This document shows, in pieces, positions 1-6,935 of a stretch of 18,915 nt of DNA. The notes under the pieces are model-generated. The model did no database searches, was not told where the DNA came from, and worked only from the letters and a program-made list of their open reading frames with translations. The position numbers were made by a program, and so were the translations under genes. Location of the stretch: positions 1 through 18,915 of the forward strand of contig DVOL01000065.1 in the NCBI GenBank assembly GCA_018713505.1, in the 5' to 3' direction. Source of the DNA: Faeciplasma avium. GTDB taxonomy: Bacteria > Bacillota > Clostridia > Oscillospirales > Ruminococcaceae. Position 1 is the stretch's first letter; every line of letters begins with the position of its first letter.

Positions 1-56
1 AGCTGACAAAGTAAAATAGCAGTTCCCTGCGAACTGGGTCTATTATCGACAGACTG

Positions 57-86
57 AAAAATCCCTGCTAAAAGCAGGGATTTTTT
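57..86. terminator. bidirectional intrinsic terminator
   Basis: A perfect 13-bp inverted repeat (positions 57-69 and 73-85, core ATCCCTGCT/AGCAGGGAT) surrounds a 3-nt AAA loop. Both flanks are A/T runs, so the RNA has a hairpin followed by U residues on either strand. It lies 50 nt past the stop of the minus-strand esterase gene at 136 and can also end a plus-strand transcript entering from the left. The 56 nt to its left hold only a short CAGTT/AACTG repeat and no gene I can support. Confidence 0.85.
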
Positions 87-135
87 ACGGACTTTTGATA
101 ACCTATGCCGCAAACGCACGGAATAATCATGGGAA

Positions 136-1185
136 CTACTCCCCTATCAGCCAGTCAAGAAGTCCGAGATTTTCGTTTAGATAGCTTAGCTCGGGGACGG
201 AAAAATGGTCCGCCTCACGGAAAACCGTGACTCTTGCCGAGCCGCCGGCGTCCTTGAGCGAGGAAACAAGCTCTATCGAGGAATCAGGTCTTACGATTTC
301 GTCCCTCGCTCCGACAAACGCCCAGACGGGCACATCCTTCAAGGCGGCTATATTTTCCTCGGTATCGGCTACGCTGCCGCTCATCGGTGCGATTCTTGCA
401 AACCGCTCGGGGTACAAAACCGCAAGCTCCCATGTCCCGGTGCCTCCCATGCTGTGACCCGTCAGCGAGACATTATCTAAATCTATGCCGCAGCTTTCCT
501 CGCAGTAATCAATAAGCCCTATGAGCGTAGCCGCCTCGTCCCTCCAGCCCAAGATGTCAGAGCCTGCCTGCGGCATCACGATATATGCGGGAATTTCCCC
601 AAGCCTTGACTCCCTAAGGTACAAGGGAAGGCTATTAGATTTCATCAAAAGCTCCAAATCCTCTCCCTTGCCGCTTCCGCCATGGAGATAGACTATCATC
701 GGCATACCCGGCGAGGCGTTTTTCGGCGTGTAGAGCCAGAATGAAGCCTTAGAGCCATCTTTAAGCGTAACAGCTATTTTTTCCAGCGAGAAGGGCTTCT
801 CCTCGGGAAGCTCAGGCTCGGTCTCGGTATCGGCAGTAGACTCGGTACCAGCCGTCTGTGTAGCTGTGGCGGCGCCGCTCTGGGTGACGGCTTCTTCATA
901 TACGGACGGCTCGACGGTCTGGGCTGAGTCGTCGGTGACGGTCATGCTGTCGCTGTAGGTCTCAGATGAAGGCTCTACAGCACTGTCTTGTAAATTAATC
1001 CCAGATGTATTGTCGGCGGCATTTGTCGCAGGAGCCTCCTCCAAAATAAAGGAATCAGAGCTTTCAGGGCTTTTATCCCCGCCCGGCTGATAGGCTGTGT
1101 CATTGTCAAAAGACAAGGAAGCGCTCATATCGGTATTAGGGTTTTTACTATTGTCATACGGACCGATGCCTTTGCCGCAGGACAA
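136..1185 (-). CDS. alpha/beta-hydrolase (CE1/PHB-depolymerase-like esterase), lipoprotein, 5' end frameshifted
   Basis: A serine esterase of the alpha/beta-hydrolase fold. Residue numbers count from the TTG at 1185: oxyanion-type HGG at 168-170, nucleophile elbow GHSMGG with Ser245, a likely acid in ARDE (Asp295) and a catalytic His327 in ADHFS. Residues about 20-130 are a low-complexity Ser/Thr/Glu/Asp/Ala linker, as expected between a lipid anchor and a surface domain. The first three residues of this frame are the last part of a lipobox (LSC). The TTG has no good ribosome binding site, and a proper signal peptide lies just upstream in another frame (see 1182-1256), so the natural protein is probably a lipoprotein about 27 residues longer. 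Relatives include feruloyl and acetyl-xylan esterases as well as peptidase-like hydrolases; the substrate cannot be read from sequence. It follows the GGDEF gene by 43 nt, counted from its probable ATG. Confidence 0.82.
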   Translation of the reverse strand: MSCGKGIGPYDNSKNPNTDMSASLSFDNDTAYQPGGDKSPESSDSFILEEAPATNAADNTSGINLQDSAVEPSSETYSDSMTVTDDSAQTVEPSVYEEAVTQSGAATATQTAGTESTADTETEPELPEEKPFSLEKIAVTLKDGSKASFWLYTPKNASPGMPMIVYLHGGSGKGEDLELLMKSNSLPLYLRESRLGEIPAYIVMPQAGSDILGWRDEAATLIGLIDYCEESCGIDLDNVSLTGHSMGGTGTWELAVLYPERFARIAPMSGSVADTEENIAALKDVPVWAFVGARDEIVRPDSSIELVSSLKDAGGSARVTVFREADHFSVPELSYLNENLGLLDWLIGE

Positions 1186-1256
1186 AAGAACAAGGCAAAC
1201 AGCCGCCGGGAAACCATTCCCGGCAGCCTGCGGATTCTCTTTATGATACCATGCAT
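1182..1256 (-). other. out-of-frame signal-peptide start of the esterase gene
   Basis: An ATG at 1256 has GGGAG eight nt upstream and opens a short frame reading MHGIIKRIRRL, then MVSRRLFALFF: a basic N-region followed by a hydrophobic core. This frame runs into the esterase in the wrong phase at a TTTT run (minus strand, positions 1184-1187). One extra T there would give FALFFLSCGKG, a good lipobox followed directly by the esterase frame. I therefore read 136-1256 as one gene carrying a one-base deletion or a sequence error. A second possible start is the ATG at 1217. Confidence 0.72.
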
Positions 1257-1299
1257 ATTTTATGCTCCCGATTTTTTTCTAAATATTTGTAGGCTCCGG

Positions 1300-1974
1300 C
1301 TATCCCAGAGGCTGTCTTTGACCGTCGGAGATTTTGAGCTTGTCGTAGTATTCCCGCTTGGAGGCGTACATCCTGTTCTCGGCTGTTTTCATCAGCGAAT
1401 CGATGTCAATCGCCCTGTCCGACCAGTGCATTCCGACCGAGATGTAGATATCCTTTGAAATCAGCGAGCTTTCCAGACTCTTGCAGAGGTGCAAAACAGC
1501 CTCTCTTGGCATATCCGGGATAAACAGGACGAACTCGTCCCCTCCGATTCTGTAGCTGTAGGCTCCCTTAAACCACCTTTGAATCTCTCCGGCGGTATCT
1601 CTTAGGAGCTTGTCGCCGGCATGATGTCCGTGGGTGTTGTTTGTCTCCCTGAGACCGTTGGTGTCGATATAGACGCACGCAAGGGAGTCTGCGTAGGCGC
1701 CGGATAAGCCGGGAAGGTCATGCTCGAAGCGGTTTCGGTTGAAAAGCCCGGTCAGAGCGTCTATCTCGCCCTTTGCTATAACGGTTATATATCCGCAGAG
1801 ATTCTGACATAGCATGCTAAAGCTATAGCTGACGCTCCTGAGCATCGAGCACCCGCCCTCTCCACGGGTGGGATTCTCAACGGCGAGGATCCCGCAGAGC
1901 GAGCCTCCGACATCGACAAGCGGTATCGCCGTCAGCCCTGCGAGTCCCGTTGGCGCCTTGCCGTCGAACAGCAC
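1300..1974 (-). CDS. GGDEF-domain protein (putative diguanylate cyclase), partial GAF-like N-terminus
   Basis: Predicted to make cyclic di-GMP from two GTP. From the GTG at 1974 (GGAG six nt upstream), residues 1-60 resemble the second half of a GAF domain (TAIPLVDVGGSLCGILAVENP). The GGDEF domain follows with DALTGLFNR at 72-80, metal-binding Asp104 in YIDTNGL, GHHAGD at 116-121 and an intact RIGGDEF (GGDEF at 144-148). No RxxD inhibitory I-site precedes GGDEF, so product inhibition at that site is not expected. The frame is open upstream to 2115 and that part still looks GAF-like (ITRLRILFKSG, FEAFDPAELA), but it has no ATG, GTG or TTG. The start therefore probably lies in the membrane-segment frame at 2188, making this a frameshifted or 5'-damaged gene. 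Domain call secure; integrity doubtful. Confidence 0.8.
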   Translation of the reverse strand: MLFDGKAPTGLAGLTAIPLVDVGGSLCGILAVENPTRGEGGCSMLRSVSYSFSMLCQNLCGYITVIAKGEIDALTGLFNRNRFEHDLPGLSGAYADSLACVYIDTNGLRETNNTHGHHAGDKLLRDTAGEIQRWFKGAYSYRIGGDEFVLFIPDMPREAVLHLCKSLESSLISKDIYISVGMHWSDRAIDIDSLMKTAENRMYASKREYYDKLKISDGQRQPLG

Positions 1975-2071
1975 GGCAAGCTCCGCAGGGTCAAACGCCT
2001 CAAAGGACTGTCTGCCAGACTTAAAAAGGATCCTCAGCCTCGTTATGCAAAAGCTCGAGGTTTCTTTGCCT

Positions 2072-2188
2072 TTACATGCTGTATATCTTCCTGCCGGAGA
2101 GGAAGGAGGCGGTAGCTATCAATATTATTAGCAGAAGCGTGGCGATAGTAGAGCTGTTTTTCATCAGTCTCTTTTTGAATGCGGTCAT
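2072..2188 (-). CDS. 38-residue membrane-anchor ORF, probable true N-terminus of the GGDEF gene
   Basis: ATG at 2188 has a strong ribosome binding site (GAGGTGG, 7 nt spacing). The peptide begins MTAFKKRLMKNSS, basic, followed by one hydrophobic span (IATLLLIILIATASFL) and ends at a TAA after KIYSM. It overlaps the open upstream extension of the GGDEF frame over 2072-2115, so a single one-base shift there would join a membrane anchor to the GGDEF protein (about 295 residues in total). Free-standing small membrane proteins of this kind also exist, so independent function is not excluded. Confidence 0.5.
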   Translation of the reverse strand: MTAFKKRLMKNSSTIATLLLIILIATASFLSGRKIYSM

Positions 2189-2305
2189 CTGACATCCACC
2201 TCAGAAGCCGCCGGGAATCCTTGAAGGCTGGGATAAAGCCTCTTGGCAGTGATAATACGGCTATACAGCCGTCGATATATTAACTACGGCTCACTGGAAA
2301 TAAGC

Positions 2306-2340
2306 ACAAAAACGAAAGGTCCCGAAAAAATCGAGACCTT
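2306..2340 (-). terminator. intrinsic terminator after tRNA-Ser
   Basis: On the minus strand the sequence AAGGTCTCGA pairs with TCGGGACCTT (10 bp, one T-G wobble) across a T-rich loop, and is followed by TCGTTTTTG. It starts 26 nt past the tRNA 3' end. The rest of 2189-2366 holds only a short ACGGCT/AGCCGT inverted repeat (about 2258-2273) in the leader of the ORF at 2188. Confidence 0.8.
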
Positions 2341-2366
2341 CCGGAAACGGATTATCGTTTCAAAGC

Positions 2367-2457
2367 TGGCGGAGAAAGAGGGATTTGAACCCTCGCGCCG
2401 GTAATCCCGACCTACTCCCTTAGCAGGGGAGCCCCTTCACCACTTGGGTATTTCTCC
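2367..2457 (-). tRNA. tRNA-Ser(GCT), reads AGC/AGU codons
   Basis: Class II tRNA of 91 nt. The acceptor stem GGAGAAA/TTTCTCC is perfect and followed by G and an encoded CCA. The anticodon stem is CTCCC/GGGAG around loop CTGCTAA, giving anticodon GCT at 2422-2424. A long variable arm typical of serine tRNAs follows, then a T arm GAGGG/CCCTC with loop TTCAAAT. It has its own near-perfect promoter upstream and a terminator downstream, so it appears to be transcribed alone. Confidence 0.97.
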
Positions 2458-2516
2458 ATAGTGTGATAATCTGCCCGTTCAAAAATCCATCCGCCGAGGC
2501 TCAGGACAACGAGTAT

Positions 2517-2545
2517 ATTATAATATATCGTGGAGAAATTGTCAA
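2517..2545 (-). promoter_or_regulatory. consensus sigma-A promoter of tRNA-Ser
   Basis: TTGACA (2540-2545) and TATAAT (2517-2522) are separated by exactly 17 nt. Transcription would start near 2510, about 53 nt before the mature tRNA. It is the best promoter match in the window, fitting a stable-RNA gene. Confidence 0.9.
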
Positions 2546-2563
2546 GTGCTTTTTAGAATGTTT

Positions 2564-3280
2564 TTATACTTTCGGAAGAAGGCTTCTAACCGCCGTCATA
2601 ACATCGCAGGGGCTGTCGGCAAGGTAATCTGCTCCCGACGCCAAAAGCGATTCCTTAGGACGGTATCCCCAGCTACAGCCTATACTGATAATTCCGGCAT
2701 TTTTTGCTGTCAGGACATCGACATCAGAGTCGCCTACATGTATAATCAGGCTCTTTATCCCCTTCCCGAAGCGCTCAAGGCAGGAGGTTATAATTTCGTT
2801 TTCAGACTGCGGGTCGGGCTTTTTCCTGACGCCGTCGACGGCTCCCCTGACGATATAAAACATATCCTCCGGGAAGAGGCTTTTTGCGATGCCCCTGGCA
2901 AAGGCGTCCGGCTTGTTTGTAGACACGCACAGGACAAAGCCTAGGTCCTTAAGCCCTAAAAGAAGCTCCATAATCCCGGGATATGGTCTTGAGAGGTCGA
3001 GGTAATGCTTTGAATAATGGCTGCTGAATATGTCGTGAGCCTTGCTGACTATATCCTTATCATCCTTTACGCCGTCAGGCAGGGACCTCTCGATTAGCTT
3101 TAGCGTGCCGTTTCCGACGAAGCGGGTGTACTCCTCTATGCTCCTTTTCGGGTATCCCAAGCTTGAAAGCGCATAGTCCACGCTCGCTCCAAGGTCGTAT
3201 ATGGTATTTACCAGTGTACCGTCGAGGTCGAGGGTTATAAGTCCTGCGACCGTGGCGCCGCTTTTACTGGAAGAAAACAT
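2564..3280 (-). CDS. HAD-superfamily phosphatase, phosphoglycolate phosphatase-like
   Basis: A haloacid-dehalogenase-type phosphomonoesterase. Numbered from the TTG at 3289, motif I is DLDGTLVNT (nucleophile Asp21, Asp23), a helical cap follows at about 35-95, motif II is STNK at 123-126, motif III Lys157 in RKKPDP, and motif IV GDSDVD with Asp187 and Asp191. The length (about 240 residues) fits phosphoglycolate or pyrophosphate phosphatases (Gph/PpaX type), but HAD substrates cannot be told from motifs. I prefer the ATG at 3280, three codons inside the TTG; both overlap the end of mntP (17 or 26 nt) and neither has a clear ribosome binding site, so translation is probably coupled to mntP. 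It is the last gene of the 5383-to-2564 run. Confidence 0.88.
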   Translation of the reverse strand: MFSSSKSGATVAGLITLDLDGTLVNTIYDLGASVDYALSSLGYPKRSIEEYTRFVGNGTLKLIERSLPDGVKDDKDIVSKAHDIFSSHYSKHYLDLSRPYPGIMELLLGLKDLGFVLCVSTNKPDAFARGIAKSLFPEDMFYIVRGAVDGVRKKPDPQSENEIITSCLERFGKGIKSLIIHVGDSDVDVLTAKNAGIISIGCSWGYRPKESLLASGADYLADSPCDVMTAVRSLLPKV

Positions 3281-3836
3281 GCTCGACAAATATCTTCACT
3301 CCTATTCCTATAAGTATCAGTCCGCCGACTATCTGCGCCTTGCTGTTTAAGAAGTCGCCGGATTTCTTTCCTATGTACACTCCTATAAAGCTAAGTGAGA
3401 ATGTGAGTCCCGCTATTATTCCGGCAGCCGCAAGCATTGTCATAGGGCTCTTGAATACCGCCGCAAAGGATACTCCAACCGCCAGAGCGTCTATGCTTGT
3501 GGCGACGCCCTGGGCTATTAGGACGCCAAGGGTCAGCCTGGAGCCGTCCTGACTGTCCTTTTCGCCCTTTATGCCGTCATAGACCATCCTGCCGCCGATA
3601 AAGCCTAGGAGCAAAAGGGCTATGACATGGTCAAACGCCTGTATATAGGAGGAGAAGGTGCTTCCCAGCGCAAAGCCAGCCGCCGGCATAAGCCCCTGAA
3701 AGAGTCCGAAGCAAAGACCTATCCCGGCTGCCATTCCTATGCCGATGTTTTTCTTTGTCATGCCGTTCGTGACTGCGACGGCAAATGCGTCCATAGACAG
3801 TCCGAGACCTATTAGGCATATCTCTAAATATGACAC
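3264..3836 (-). CDS. mntP: MntP-family manganese efflux pump
   Basis: An integral membrane protein of 190 residues and about six helices that exports Mn(II). The family's two diagnostic acidic helix motifs are present: GLSMDAFAVA with Asp16 and ATSIDALAVG with Asp116, in the two halves of an internally duplicated fold. Length matches the family (about 185-190). Start is GTG at 3836, preceded by GGGGGA at good spacing. MntP genes are often controlled by a yybP-ykoY riboswitch, but only 26 nt separate this gene from tgt and no such element fits, so expression probably follows the tgt operon. It overlaps the phosphatase gene downstream. Confidence 0.93.
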   Translation of the reverse strand: MSYLEICLIGLGLSMDAFAVAVTNGMTKKNIGIGMAAGIGLCFGLFQGLMPAAGFALGSTFSSYIQAFDHVIALLLLGFIGGRMVYDGIKGEKDSQDGSRLTLGVLIAQGVATSIDALAVGVSFAAVFKSPMTMLAAAGIIAGLTFSLSFIGVYIGKKSGDFLNSKAQIVGGLILIGIGVKIFVEHVFFQ

Positions 3837-3862
3837 TGAAAATCCCCCAAATAAAGCTTATA

Positions 3863-4999
3863 CTAATCGCAGCACTTATCCGCAAGACGCTGCGAGTATT
3901 TATTTCTGAAGGCGCCAAAGCTCCCGCTGTCAAGAGCGTCTCTTATCCTCTCCATCAGGGTGTTGTAGAAGTAGAGGTTGTGGGTGACGGCAAGCCGTCC
4001 CGCAAGCTGCTCGTCCGCCTTGAAAAGATGCCTTATGTAGGCTCTTGAGAAGCTTTTGCAGGTCGGGCAGTCGCACTCCGGGTCTATCGGTCTTTCGTCA
4101 AGCTGATACCTTGCGTTTGTAAGATGCATTATGCCGTTCCAGGTGAATATTGTGGCATGGCGGGCGTTCCGTGAGGGCATTACGCAGTCAAAGAAGTCAA
4201 CTCCCCTGTACACCGCCTCGATTATGTTAGACGGCGTTCCGACGCCCATAAGATACCTTGGCTTATCCTTTGGCATATACGGCTCGACGCTCTCTATTAT
4301 CCTGTACATGACATCTGTAGGCTCTCCCACCGCAAGACCGCCTATCGCATAGCCGTCGAGCTCAAGCTCAGTTATCCTTTTCATATGCTCGATTCTGATG
4401 TCGTCATAGGTACAGCCCTGATTTATGCCGAAAAGAAGCTGATTTTTGTTGATTGTGCCCTCAAGGGAATTGAGCCTTTTAAGCTCGGCTGCACAGCGAT
4501 GCAGCCATCTCGTGGTGCGCTCGCAGGACGCCCTTGAATAGCTCCTGGGAGCGGGATTTTCCACACACTCGTCAAACGCCATGGCTATGGTGGAGCCTAG
4601 GTTTGACTGTATCCTCATGCTCTGCTCGGGTCCCATGAAAATCCGCCTGCCGTCGACATGGGAGTTAAAATAAACTCCCTCCTCCTTAATCCTACGCAGC
4701 TTGGCAAGCGAAAATACCTGAAAGCCGCCGGAGTCGGTGAGAATGGGACGGCTCCAGTTCATGAACCTGTGAAGCCCTCCCAGCCTGTAAATCACCTCGT
4801 CGGTGGGTCTTATGTGAAGATGATAGGTGTTGCAAAGCTCGACCTGGCATTTAAGCCCCATAAGGTCTACAGAGGAAATGCCGCCCTTGATTGCGGCGGC
4901 AGTCCCCACATTCATGAAAACAGGCGTCTGGATGACACCGTGAACAGTCTCAAGCCGCCCTCTCCTGGCGGAGCCCTCTACCGATAAAACCTTGAACAT
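3863..4999 (-). CDS. tgt: queuine/preQ1 tRNA-guanine transglycosylase
   Basis: Exchanges guanine 34 of GUN-anticodon tRNAs for preQ1 in queuosine synthesis, in the cytoplasm. The 378-residue length is normal. Seen in order: ILTDSGGFQVFS with catalytic Asp89, substrate pocket GINQG (191-195) and GGLAVGEP (220-227), nucleophile Asp271 in DCVMPSRNARH, and the zinc site Cys309, Cys311, Cys314 and His340. The pocket reads GINQGC where many bacterial enzymes have GIVQGG; other bacterial forms also vary here. ATG at 4999 has AGGAG seven nt upstream. The gene lies 24 nt after the small membrane protein gene and 26 nt before mntP. No queA or queuosine precursor gene is in the window. Confidence 0.97.
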   Translation of the reverse strand: MFKVLSVEGSARRGRLETVHGVIQTPVFMNVGTAAAIKGGISSVDLMGLKCQVELCNTYHLHIRPTDEVIYRLGGLHRFMNWSRPILTDSGGFQVFSLAKLRRIKEEGVYFNSHVDGRRIFMGPEQSMRIQSNLGSTIAMAFDECVENPAPRSYSRASCERTTRWLHRCAAELKRLNSLEGTINKNQLLFGINQGCTYDDIRIEHMKRITELELDGYAIGGLAVGEPTDVMYRIIESVEPYMPKDKPRYLMGVGTPSNIIEAVYRGVDFFDCVMPSRNARHATIFTWNGIMHLTNARYQLDERPIDPECDCPTCKSFSRAYIRHLFKADEQLAGRLAVTHNLYFYNTLMERIRDALDSGSFGAFRNKYSQRLADKCCD

Positions 5000-5023
5000 T
5001 ATTACAGCTCCTGTTATCTATGA

Positions 5024-5377
5024 CTATACCTTGAAGCCCAGCAGGCTGAAAAACGCCTGAAGCGCACCGAAAACAAGGTTGAAGATAAGAAAATACACCC
5101 CCAGGGCAATCGACGCCACGGTCATGAGATAGAGCCACAGAGTCCTCCATTTCATAGCCTTCCAGCCCTCACGGCACCTAAGATACATTATTGCCCAGTA
5201 TATCGAGAGAGGTCCGGCGACGAGTATCCCAAAGCCGTGACAGCAGCCTATGAATATCGGCAGGGCTATCATCAGCCCTATAGTCAGCCTTCGCAGCTGC
5301 TTTTCCGGCCTTTCCTTGGCGTCATGCGGATTGTCGATAAAATCTGCAATCAGCTTTAAATCCTTCTTTAGTCCCAT
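5024..5377 (-). CDS. small three-helix membrane protein of unknown function
   Basis: I do not recognise a family. The protein has a charged N-terminal segment of about 30 residues (LKKDLKLIADFIDNPHD, then a Lys/Arg-rich stretch) followed by roughly three hydrophobic helices (about 34-64 in one or two spans, 83-103 and 104-116, numbered from the ATG at 5383) and a very short tail ending LLGFKV. Two ATGs lie six bases apart. The GGGGG ribosome binding site directly abuts the first (5383) but sits six nt before the second (5377), so I choose 5377. It is 24 nt upstream of tgt and probably the first gene of that operon. No good promoter was found in front of it. Confidence 0.72.
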   Translation of the reverse strand: MGLKKDLKLIADFIDNPHDAKERPEKQLRRLTIGLMIALPIFIGCCHGFGILVAGPLSIYWAIMYLRCREGWKAMKWRTLWLYLMTVASIALGVYFLIFNLVFGALQAFFSLLGFKV

Positions 5378-5410
5378 GTCCATCCCCCTAAAATGCCTTT
5401 TCCACTAAGG

Positions 5411-5442
5411 CCCGGCGAGCAAAAAGCCGTGCCGACGCCGGG
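5411..5442. repeat. GC-rich inverted repeat between SGNH gene and tgt operon
   Basis: CCCGGCG (5411-5417) and CGCCGGG (5436-5442) are perfectly complementary around an 18-nt interval. No T run follows on either strand, so it is not a convincing intrinsic terminator. It lies in the leader of the 5377 gene, after the SGNH gene stop at 5496, and could slow or attenuate read-through. Confidence 0.45.
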
Positions 5443-5495
5443 AGTGTTTATACAAATCAAGCCCTTGAGCTAAAGCGCCCGTAAACCTTTTATGC

Positions 5496-6779
5496 TTATT
5501 CCTCGCTCTCCGCATCGGAGGCCTCCGATATGAAGGACAAAAGCGACGAGTAGGCGTATTCAGACATTGCGGTATGCCCTGCGTCCCCGGGGTGAAGATA
5601 ATCGGGGGCTGAGGGATTGTATTCATCCCTGATTCTAGAGCTGTCCTCCTCGGAGGATAAAACCGCCGCAAAGTCCAAAACGCCGTCAAAGGGCGAGGTC
5701 TCGTCCCTTATGAAGCGATTTATTGTCCCACGAATCTTCTCGTGAAGCTCTGAATAGTAAAAATTCCCTCCGACCGGCGTAAGCGTCTGACAGTAAACCC
5801 TGATGCCGTTTTGGTGGCAGAGCGAAACAAGCTCGCCGTAGGCTTCTATCATGCTCTGGGAGATATCCGCCTGAGCCGAGCCTATGTCGTTTATCCCGAC
5901 GCTGAGTATCACATACCTAAGCCCCGGAACCGAAAGAAGCTGCTCCTTTATCCTTTGGCTAAGCTTGCCGTTTTCGGTCAGCGTTTCAAAGCCGCTAAGA
6001 TTCACTAAAGACAGCCTGCCCGAGTATTCCCCCTGATTTATAAGCCCGCTCAGCTGGCAAGGCCAGGACATATACCTGTCTATCGAGGTCAGCTCTCCGG
6101 CTGAAATAGAGTCCCCTATAACGGCGACCGCCCTTGTACCCTCCTTTGACCAGATGTCAAGCCCGGAAAGATAGTACCAGCTGCTTGATAGCTTCACTCC
6201 GTAGAGCTGACCGTCGTCTACGCAGTCGCCCTTGACTATCCAGGAGGTAGTGTCCGCTCCGTCATGCAGGGTGACTGTGCCGCCGGTATAATCCCCGACA
6301 TAAATGCTCACAGCGAGGCTCTCAAGCGCCTCCACCTCGAAAAATAACTCGTCGGATACAACGGTCTCCCCTGCCGGGACTGTTACGCTCTCGCTTCCGT
6401 AAAAGGTTATCGCTGCGCTGCCGCCTTCAGCCTCAAGCTCTGGGCTTCCGGGGTTTACAAGCCTTGCAATCGAAGCCCTTTCTATCACCAGCGGGATATC
6501 CCCGTATTCGTTTGAAAAGGTCAGCCTTATCCTGCTTCCGCCTATCGAGCTTCTTATCACCTGGCGGCAGGTGGCGTTTCTTATAACAGACGCCGCAGAT
6601 GACTGTCCCTCCTCCTCGTCGGGGCTCATAACCGTTCCCCATGTGCGGCACCAGCCCTCGGAGTCGGGAAGCTCAACAAAGTCGCTCTTTGGAGCGCAGG
6701 AGCAAAAAAGCATAACTATCACTATGCCAACAGTCAGATATAAGCCAATAGTCCTTTTTGCGAAGCCGCAATTTAGCAT
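5496..6779 (-). CDS. SGNH/GDSL hydrolase lipoprotein, XynE-like esterase
   Basis: A surface serine esterase, probably removing acyl groups from polysaccharide. Residues 1-28 are a lipoprotein signal: hydrophobic core GLYLTVGIVIVMLF and lipobox FCSC with Cys28. Residues about 43-205 form the beta-rich N-domain typical of XynE-like proteins (WCRTWGTVM, GSRIRLTFSNEYG, ITFYGSESVTVPAGE, LAVSIYVG). The SGNH domain follows: block I GDSIS with Ser224, block III GINDIG with Asn297, and block V DYLHPGDAGH with Asp393 and His396. Length 427 is normal. ATG at 6779 has AAAGGAG six nt upstream and a strong promoter lies just before it. The gene downstream of the GH3 glycosidase on the same strand suggests a shared role, though each has its own promoter. 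The natural substrate is inferred only. Confidence 0.9.
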   Translation of the reverse strand: MLNCGFAKRTIGLYLTVGIVIVMLFCSCAPKSDFVELPDSEGWCRTWGTVMSPDEEEGQSSAASVIRNATCRQVIRSSIGGSRIRLTFSNEYGDIPLVIERASIARLVNPGSPELEAEGGSAAITFYGSESVTVPAGETVVSDELFFEVEALESLAVSIYVGDYTGGTVTLHDGADTTSWIVKGDCVDDGQLYGVKLSSSWYYLSGLDIWSKEGTRAVAVIGDSISAGELTSIDRYMSWPCQLSGLINQGEYSGRLSLVNLSGFETLTENGKLSQRIKEQLLSVPGLRYVILSVGINDIGSAQADISQSMIEAYGELVSLCHQNGIRVYCQTLTPVGGNFYYSELHEKIRGTINRFIRDETSPFDGVLDFAAVLSSEEDSSRIRDEYNPSAPDYLHPGDAGHTAMSEYAYSSLLSFISEASDAESEE

Positions 6780-6830
6780 AGTTAGCTCCTTTCCTGTGAT
6801 ATAGGGGCAAAGCCGCAGATTACAGCCTTA

Positions 6831-6859
6831 ATTTTAACATGCTTTTAGCCTGCTGTCAA
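6831..6859 (-). promoter_or_regulatory. sigma-A promoter of the SGNH hydrolase gene
   Basis: TTGACA (6854-6859) and TAAAAT (6831-6836) are 17 nt apart, with transcription expected near 6824 and a leader of about 45 nt. The -35 hexamer overlaps the end of the inverted repeat at 6858-6888. Confidence 0.85.
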
Positions 6860-6888
6860 GATAAGACCGCCGGCGCCGGCGTTATCTT
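6858..6888. repeat. inverted repeat touching the -35 box of the SGNH promoter
   Basis: AAGATAA (6858-6864) and TTATCTT (6882-6888) flank the perfect 12-bp palindrome GCCGGCGCCGGC (6869-6880); the two spacers are unequal (4 and 1 nt). One arm overlaps the -35 hexamer at 6854-6859. No T run follows on either strand, so it is more likely a protein-binding site than a terminator. The protein that might bind is unknown. Confidence 0.4.
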
Positions 6889-6935
6889 AATCTAAGCTAA
6901 GAGTCCCCAAGAGCTATAAAAATGGGCATATACTC

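Noticed and set aside
1..19. End of a plus-strand gene (frame reading ADKVK then TAG)
   Set aside because: Five codons are not enough to support a gene; the following terminator makes it possible but not demonstrable.
1184..1187. TTTT run as a phase-variation switch for the esterase
   Set aside because: Phase-variable homopolymers are usually much longer (eight or more); four bases make a fixed mutation or sequence error more likely.
3837..3862. Possible yybP-ykoY manganese riboswitch in front of mntP
   Set aside because: Only 26 nt separate tgt and mntP, far too short for the element.
4415..4430. GINQGC in Tgt as a sign of altered base specificity
   Set aside because: This pocket position varies among true bacterial enzymes (for example GIQQG forms), and all catalytic and zinc residues are present.
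5411..5442. GC-rich repeat as the intrinsic terminator of the SGNH gene
   Set aside because: No T run follows the stem on either strand and the loop is long; kept only as an inverted repeat.
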